From Deltaproteobacteria bacterium (GTDB lineage: Bacteria; Desulfobacterota; DSM-4660; Desulfatiglandales; Desulfatiglandaceae): DNA of 5,239 bases. The stretch spans positions 1 to 5,239 of the forward strand of contig JAFDAP010000162.1 in NCBI GenBank assembly GCA_019313765.1, written 5' to 3'. Position numbers and translations under genes: made by a program. Under the pieces are notes generated by a model. That model searched no databases, was not told the origin of the DNA, and saw only the letters and a program-made list of their open reading frames with translations. Of the stretch, positions 5,151 through 5,239 are shown in pieces (the first letter of the stretch is position 1; each line of letters starts with the position of its first letter).

Positions 5151-5239
5151 TCATACCCCGAAATAAGCCGCCTTTACCTCCGGATTATCCATCAGTTCGG
5201 GGCCGGTGCCAGATAGTGTCAACATCCCGTTTTCAATAA
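5151..5239 (-). CDS. livF: C-terminal end of a LivF-type ABC transporter ATPase, partial
   Basis: The last 28 codons before TGA (complement of 5151-5153) read from IENGMLTLSGTG to NPEVKAAYFGV. This matches the end of LivF/LivG-type ATPases of branched-chain amino acid (HAAT) transporters: a strand with IENG, then a G-T/S-G turn, a helix PELM, then NPEVxxAYxG. LivF pairs with LivG on the cytoplasmic face of the LivHM permease to drive uptake. The YxG(V) ending favours LivF over LivG. Walker motifs are outside the window. The next gene on the strand is the acyl-CoA synthetase, 303 bp away, a neighbourhood known from aromatic and fatty acid degradation loci in related bacteria. The substrate is therefore uncertain and need not be an amino acid. 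Confidence 0.8.
   Translation of the reverse strand, partial: IENGMLTLSGTGPELMDNPEVKAAYFGV

Overview
The window reads as chromosomal DNA of an anaerobic, probably Desulfobacterota-like (deltaproteobacterial) organism. This is inferred from gene style: a TRAP permease tail, a short FmdB-type zinc-ribbon protein, a FadD-like ligase next to a Liv-type ABC transporter, and a probable selenocysteine codon. No rRNA or marker gene is present, so the assignment is loose.

Layout. Bases 1-51 hold the last 16 codons of a plus-strand gene that looks like a TRAP transporter large permease (DctM). A GC-rich palindromic block (66-150) follows, then a near-consensus sigma70 promoter (TTGACA, 17 bp, TATACT; 205-233). 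This promoter drives a 647-residue single-pass membrane protein (281-2224) with a signal peptide, von Willebrand A domain, Ig-like domain, transmembrane helix and cytoplasmic FHA domain. Acidic threonine motifs flank the FHA domain. After about 300 bp of non-coding DNA containing a long inverted repeat comes a 72-residue FmdB-family zinc-ribbon protein (2523-2741). Next is a very small membrane-anchored protein starting at 2870.

The main discovery candidate is that small gene. Its first in-frame TGA (2954-2956) is followed by a 6-bp, 5-nt-loop hairpin (2967-2983) placed like a bacterial SECIS element. The frame continues to TAA at 3035-3037 and places a cysteine five residues after the TGA (UMRNSC). 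It would be a 55-residue selenoprotein with one N-terminal transmembrane helix.

On the minus strand, converging on it, a complete 547-residue acyl-CoA synthetase (3204-4847) lies downstream of the last 28 codons of an ABC transporter ATPase of LivF type (5151-5239, running off the window). The pair suggests uptake and CoA activation of a carboxylic or amino acid substrate. The spaces on both sides of the synthetase hold degenerate repeats with a 7-bp period: a five-unit ACTCGTA array next to two hairpins (3124-3200), and two inverted CAAAT-rich arrays (4899-4961 and 5074-5129).
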